A DNA stretch of 64,000 bases from Streptomyces naganishii JCM 4654 (GTDB lineage: Bacteria > Actinomycetota > Actinomycetes > Streptomycetales > Streptomycetaceae): the NCBI RefSeq assembly GCF_014650575.1, contig NZ_BMVF01000017.1:91261-155260 (forward strand), given 5' to 3'. Positions 60,095-64,000 of the stretch are shown piece by piece; position 1 is the stretch's first letter; every line of letters starts with the position of its first letter. The notes under the pieces are model-generated. The model did no database searches. It was not told where the DNA came from and saw only the letters and a program-made list of their open reading frames with translations. A program made the position numbers and the translations under genes.

Positions 60095-61513
60095 ATGTTC
60101 GATCCGGTCATAGCGCCCAGTGGCACGCTGCTCGGCCTGCTCCAGCGGGGCCGCGGCGACGGCACCCTGCACGCGCTCACCGCACCGCGCGCCGAAGCGC
60201 TCGCGGCGCTGAACCAGTGCGTGCTGCACGACCCCCGCCACGACTGGCAGGTGGAGAACCGCTCCCTGTACTACGCCCGGCTCTTCCTCGACCTGAACGG
60301 CGAGCTGGACGCCCTTGAGGCGCACCTCTTCGACCCCGAGGACGTCCTCGACACCGACGAGTCCCGCACCGGGCTCGCCCTCGCCGTCCTCGGGCACCTC
60401 GCCTCGTACGGCAGGCGCGACGCCCTCACCCTGCTGCGGCGGTACGCGGCCACGGGCTCCAACTGGGCCTGGGCCCTGGACGAGCTGGCGCTCAGGGACG
60501 ACGACGCCGGCCTGCGCTCCCTGGCCGCGCCCGTCCTCGCGCGCTTCCCCACCGACGCCGAGGGCGAGGCCGAACTCGCCGCCGCCGTACGCGACGCCTT
60601 CGAACCGCGGCCCTGGCGGCTGTGGGCCGAGGACCCGCGGGAATCGATCGCCACGCGCGTGCGTGCCGCCCACGAGACCGGGTGCTTCGACCGCTGGCAG
60701 CGGCAGATGCGGCCCACCGGGCCGCGTCCCGGCTGGAGCGTGCGGGCCGTGTTCGAGTGGGCCCAGCAGGGCTTCGAGCGGGGCGCCGCGCTGCACGTGC
60801 CGGCCGCCCGCTGCCTGGTCGCCGTCGCCGGCCCCGAGGACCGGTCCGAGATCCTTCGGGCCGCCCGTGAGGGCTCCGACGGCGCCCGCTGCACCGCCCT
60901 GCGCTACCTCGCCGACGGCGACGACCCCGAGGCCCTCGACCTGATCGAGGCTGCCGTGTCCGACGGTTCGGTGACCGTGGTGGAGGCCGCCGTCGGCGCC
61001 TTCGAGCGCATGCGCGGCGCCGTCGCCGTCGACCGGGCCCGGCGCTGGGCCGGGCGTCCCGACGCGCTCGGCGCCGCCGCCGGCCGCATGCTGGCCTGCC
61101 GCGGCGGCACCCGCGACCGTGAGCTGGTCCTCGCGGCCCTCAGGGAGGCCGTACGCGGCGAGAGCCCCGACGCGCCCGCCTTGTGCACCCTCGTCGACGG
61201 CGTCGGCCGGCTCCGCATCACCTGCGCCGCCCCCATCCTGCGCCACGTCTACCGTGAGACCGCCTCGTCCCACCTGCGCGGCCGCGCGGCCCGCGCGCTC
61301 GCCGCGACCGACCCCTCCTTCGCGGCCGGGTTCGCCGTCGAATGCCTGTGGGACTGCGAGGAGAGCACCCGAGAACTCGCCGCCCGGCACGCCGAGACCG
61401 GCGACACACGCGTGGTGGAACGCCTGCGCAGACTCGCCGCCGACCCGGCCGAGGAGGCTGAGGTCCAGACAGCCGTGCGCAGCCGGATCGGCCCCGACAC
61501 CCCCGCGGCCTGA
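60095..61513 (+). CDS. HEAT-repeat domain protein
   Basis: The 472-aa protein is composed of repeated helical pairs (DPEALDLIEAAVSDGSVTVV, RGRAARALAATDPSFAAGFA, SVRAVFEWAQQGFERGAALH), as in HEAT/armadillo-like proteins. No catalytic motif is visible. It is probably a scaffold. ATG 60095 (MFDPVIAPSGTLLG) is preferred over the GTG 60080 five codons upstream, with GAGG at 60082-60085. It follows an ankyrin-repeat gene; two repeat-scaffold genes together may form one functional unit. Confidence 0.83.
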   Translation: MFDPVIAPSGTLLGLLQRGRGDGTLHALTAPRAEALAALNQCVLHDPRHDWQVENRSLYYARLFLDLNGELDALEAHLFDPEDVLDTDESRTGLALAVLGHLASYGRRDALTLLRRYAATGSNWAWALDELALRDDDAGLRSLAAPVLARFPTDAEGEAELAAAVRDAFEPRPWRLWAEDPRESIATRVRAAHETGCFDRWQRQMRPTGPRPGWSVRAVFEWAQQGFERGAALHVPAARCLVAVAGPEDRSEILRAAREGSDGARCTALRYLADGDDPEALDLIEAAVSDGSVTVVEAAVGAFERMRGAVAVDRARRWAGRPDALGAAAGRMLACRGGTRDRELVLAALREAVRGESPDAPALCTLVDGVGRLRITCAAPILRHVYRETASSHLRGRAARALAATDPSFAAGFAVECLWDCEESTRELAARHAETGDTRVVERLRRLAADPAEEAEVQTAVRSRIGPDTPAA

Positions 61514-61670
61514 CCAACCCGCCCGACCGGACGACGGCCCCCCGAACCGACGGCGCCGGCCGGCGGTGCGGCGCCCTTGAGCGGTCGTGCGGGGCAACGC
61601 TCACGGGGCGTTCCCCGGGTGGAAAGATCGACGTTGACGGGGCCACGTCCGGTGCGGCGACAACACCGGT

Positions 61671-62798
61671 ATGCGTGTCGTCATCGTGACCGAATCCTTT
61701 CCCCCCGATGTGAACGGCGTGGCCCACTGCGCGCTCCAGACCGCCCGGCACCTCGTCGACCGCGGTCACGCCCCCCTCGTCGTCGCTCCGGCCACCGCCG
61801 CCGCGACGGGGCCCGACGCCGAGGCGCCCTGCCCCGTGGTCCGCGTCCCCTCCCTCCCGCTCCCGGGCTACCCCCAGGTCCGCGTCGCCCTCCCCAGCCG
61901 GCGCGTCGCCGCCGCGCTCACCGAGCACCGCGCCGACCTCGTCCACCTGGCCGGCCCCTTCGTGCTCGGCGTCCGCGGCATGGCCGCCGCGGCCCGGCTC
62001 GGCATCCCGGCCGTCGCCGTCTACCAGACCGACCTCGCCGGCTACGCCCGCACCTACATGGGCGCGGGCGAGGCCGCCGCCTGGCGGCGCCTGCGCTCCG
62101 TGCACCGCGCCGCCGACCTCACCCTGGCCCCCTCCACCGCCGCCCTGCGTGACCTGGAGGCGCACGGCGTGCCCAGGGTCGGCCTGTGGCCGCGCGGCGT
62201 GGACACCGTCCGCTTCCACCCCGCCCACCGCGACGAGGCACTGCGCCGCGAACTCGCCCCCGCCGGCGAGCTGATCGTGGGCTACGTCGGCCGGCTCGCC
62301 CCCGAGAAGCAGGTCGAACTCCTCACCGGCGTCCACGGCCTGCCCGGCGTCCGGGTCGTGGTGGTGGGCGACGGCCCCAGCCGGGCACACCTGGCCGGCG
62401 CCCTGCCGGACGCGGTCTTCCTGGGCCGCCGCACCGGCGGTGAACTCGCCCGGATCTTCGCCTCGCTGGACGTCTTCGCGCACACCGGCCCCTTCGAGAC
62501 CTTCTGCCAGACCGTGCAGGAGGCCATGGCCAGCGGCGTCCCCGTCGTCGCGCCCGCCGCCGGCGGCCCGCTCGACCTGGTCGCCCACGGCCGCACCGGC
62601 CTGCTGGTCCCGCCGCGCGACACGGCCGCCGTACGCGAGGCGGTGCGGACGCTGGCCGCGGACCCCGCGCGCCGCGCCGCGTACGGGGCCGCCGGGCGGG
62701 CCGCGGTGGAGGGCCGCACCTGGGCCGCGGTCGGCGACCGTCTCCTCGGCCACTACGACGACGTCCTCGCCGCCCGCCGGACGGCGGTGGCCGCATGA
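61671..62798 (+). CDS. GT4-family glycosyltransferase
   Basis: The 375-aa protein has a GT-B fold with N-terminal VVIVTESFPPDVNGVAHCAL and C-terminal GYVGRLAPEKQVELL, VVVVGDGPSRAHL, FAHTGPFETFCQTVQEAMAS and GRTGLLVPPRD. It resembles actinobacterial mannosyl/glucosyl transferases of the MgtA/PimB type. It probably glycosylates a membrane lipid or carotenoid. TTGACG at 61634-61639 and GACAAC at 61659-61664 could be its promoter, making the ATG nearly leaderless. The stop overlaps the next start (ATGA). Confidence 0.9.
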   Translation: MRVVIVTESFPPDVNGVAHCALQTARHLVDRGHAPLVVAPATAAATGPDAEAPCPVVRVPSLPLPGYPQVRVALPSRRVAAALTEHRADLVHLAGPFVLGVRGMAAAARLGIPAVAVYQTDLAGYARTYMGAGEAAAWRRLRSVHRAADLTLAPSTAALRDLEAHGVPRVGLWPRGVDTVRFHPAHRDEALRRELAPAGELIVGYVGRLAPEKQVELLTGVHGLPGVRVVVVGDGPSRAHLAGALPDAVFLGRRTGGELARIFASLDVFAHTGPFETFCQTVQEAMASGVPVVAPAAGGPLDLVAHGRTGLLVPPRDTAAVREAVRTLAADPARRAAYGAAGRAAVEGRTWAAVGDRLLGHYDDVLAARRTAVAA

Positions 62799-64000
62799 GC
62801 GCCGGCACCCGCGGCGGCGGACCGCTGACGATCGTACGGCTCGCCAACTTCGTCGCCCCCGCCTCCGGCGGCCTGCGCACCGCCCTGCGCGAACTCGGCA
62901 AGGGCTACGCGGCGGCAGGGCACCACCCGGTCCTCGTCGTCCCCGGCGAACGGCACACCGACCGGGACACCGAGCAGGGCCGGGTGATCACCCTGCCGGG
63001 ACCGCTCCTGCCCGGCACCGGCGGCTACCGCGTCCTGACCGGCACACGCCGCCTTGCCGCCCTCCTGGAGGAGCTCGCCCCGGACCGCCTTGAGGTGTCC
63101 GACCGCACGACGCTGAGGTGGACCGGCAAGTGGGCCAGACGGGCCCGGATCCCCGCCGCGATGGTGTCCCACGAGTCGGCCTACGGCGTGCTGCGCACCT
63201 GGGGCCTGCCCGAGGACCTCGCCCGACGGGCCGCCGACTCGCTCAACACCCGCACCGCGCACACCTACGCGCGCGTGGTGTGCACCACGGGGTTCGCCGA
63301 GCGCGAGTTCGTCCGGATCGGCGCCCGCAACGTCGTACGCGCCCCCCTCGGCGTCGACCTGACGGAACGCCACCCGGTGCTGCGGTCGGCGGCACTGCGG
63401 GACCGGTACGCGAGCGCGGACCAGGCGCTGCTGCTGATGTGCTCCCGGCTGTCGGTGGAGAAGCGGCCGGGCCACGCGCTGGACGCACTGGAGGCGCTGC
63501 TGCGGCGGGGCAGGCGGGCGGTGCTGGTGGTGGCCGGGGACGGCCCGCTGCGGGCCCGGCTGGAACAGCGGGCCCGTGAGCGCGCCCTGCCGGTCGCCTT
63601 CCTGGGGCACGTCACCGACCGGGCCCTGCTCGCCGCGTTCCAGGCCTCCGCCGACGTGTGCCTGGCGCCCGGACCGGCGGAAACGTTCGGGCTCGCCGCG
63701 CTGGAGGCGATGGCCTGCGGCACGCCCGTGGTGGCGAGCGCGTCCTCCGCGCTGCCCGAGGTCATCGGCCCGGCCGGCGCGAGCGCGGCGGACCACGGGG
63801 AAGCCTTCGCCGACGCCGTGGAGCGACTGCTGTCCCGCCCGCACCGGGAGCGGCGCGAGGCGGCACGCGCCCGTGCCGAGTGCTTCGGCTGGTCAGCGTC
63901 CGTACAGGCGTTCCTGGCCGCCCACGACGCGCGGGCTGTCCCGGACCCGGCCGTCTTGGGACCGGCTGTGCCGGACCCGGCCGTCTTGGGACCGGCTGTG
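62795..64000 (+). CDS. GT4-family glycosyltransferase, 3' end beyond the window
   Basis: 402 codons are open to the window edge. The N-terminus IVRLANFVAPASGGLRTALR is the donor/acceptor loop of GT4 enzymes; the C-terminal half has CSRLSVEKRPGHALDALEAL, VVAGDGPLRARL, LGHVTDRALLAAFQASADV and AETFGLAALEAMACGTPVVA. The ATG overlaps the stop of the preceding glycosyltransferase gene, so the two act in one pathway. The visible end encodes two copies of PDPAVLGPAV from an exact 30-bp repeat. Confidence 0.9.
   Translation, partial: MSAGTRGGGPLTIVRLANFVAPASGGLRTALRELGKGYAAAGHHPVLVVPGERHTDRDTEQGRVITLPGPLLPGTGGYRVLTGTRRLAALLEELAPDRLEVSDRTTLRWTGKWARRARIPAAMVSHESAYGVLRTWGLPEDLARRAADSLNTRTAHTYARVVCTTGFAEREFVRIGARNVVRAPLGVDLTERHPVLRSAALRDRYASADQALLLMCSRLSVEKRPGHALDALEALLRRGRRAVLVVAGDGPLRARLEQRARERALPVAFLGHVTDRALLAAFQASADVCLAPGPAETFGLAALEAMACGTPVVASASSALPEVIGPAGASAADHGEAFADAVERLLSRPHRERREAARARAECFGWSASVQAFLAAHDARAVPDPAVLGPAVPDPAVLGPAV
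63941..64000 (+). repeat. exact 30-bp tandem repeat in the glycosyltransferase 3' region
   Basis: Two identical 30-bp units (63941-63970 and 63971-64000, starting CCGGACCCGGCCGTCTTGGG) encode the decapeptide PDPAVLGPAV twice. The array reaches the window edge, so the copy number is unknown. Confidence 0.9.

Overview
The window is about 73% GC. It has actinomycete codon use, many GTG/TTG starts, ATGA/GTGA gene overlaps and TAGRRT-type -10 boxes. The gene content (gmk-rpoZ-coaBC-metK-priA, fmt-rsmB, ribE-ribM-ribBA-ribH, hisE-hisG, ppm, fxsA, rbpA with a sigma-R-type promoter) is that of a Streptomyces core chromosome. From memory the order is close to the S. coelicolor SCO1478-SCO1410 region. 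I saw no tRNA, rRNA, insertion sequence, phage, attachment site or CRISPR array.

Layout. 1-9 kb holds housekeeping genes: the 3' end of gmk, rpoZ, coaBC, metK, a helicase-motif-free PriA, a small HTH protein, fmt and rsmB. 9-15 kb holds an MFS exporter, rpe, a SorC/DeoR-type regulator, a secreted RNase lipoprotein coupled to a barstar-type inhibitor, and the GuaB1-type GMP reductase. 15-21 kb looks like a basic-amino-acid catabolic module: an APC permease, an Lrp/AsnC regulator, then a nitrilase-superfamily amidase and a flavin amino-acid 2-monooxygenase that resemble DavA and DavB. This module is interrupted by a frameshifted DUF742 (conservon-type) relic and a 0.63 kb G-rich array with a ~33 bp unit nested in a ~100 bp unit. 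21-28.6 kb holds an F420-type oxidoreductase, a DUF5995 gene, an NCS2 uracil/xanthine permease, a thioesterase, an MFS transporter divergent from a ROK regulator, and an NmrA-like reductase.

28.9-34.2 kb is the FMN-riboswitch riboflavin operon (ribE-ribM-ribBA-ribH) followed by hisE-hisG and a PH-domain membrane protein. Just upstream of the riboswitch lies an orphan promoter carrying a 14/16 match to the DasR dre site, followed almost at once by a hairpin. 34.4-39.9 kb holds two CorC/CNNM-type membrane proteins, an EccA-like AAA+ ATPase and a uridine-kinase-like P-loop protein. Between the last two lies a compact promoter-hairpin-terminator unit that may be a small RNA. 40-51 kb is accessory: an APC permease, a secreted C39-like peptidase, TetR plus acyl-CoA dehydrogenase, small conserved proteins, a second Lrp regulator, an amidohydrolase and polyprenol-phosphate mannose synthase.

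51-64 kb holds fxsA, rbpA, an UMF1-type MFS transporter, a GDPD esterase coupled to a YczE-type membrane protein that is divergent from its MocR regulator, an FtsK-like protein with a degenerate P-loop plus a 64-aa membrane protein, ankyrin and HEAT-repeat proteins, and two GT4 glycosyltransferases. The last glycosyltransferase runs off the window in an exact 30 bp tandem repeat.

Functional names come from motif recognition by eye. No similarity search was run.
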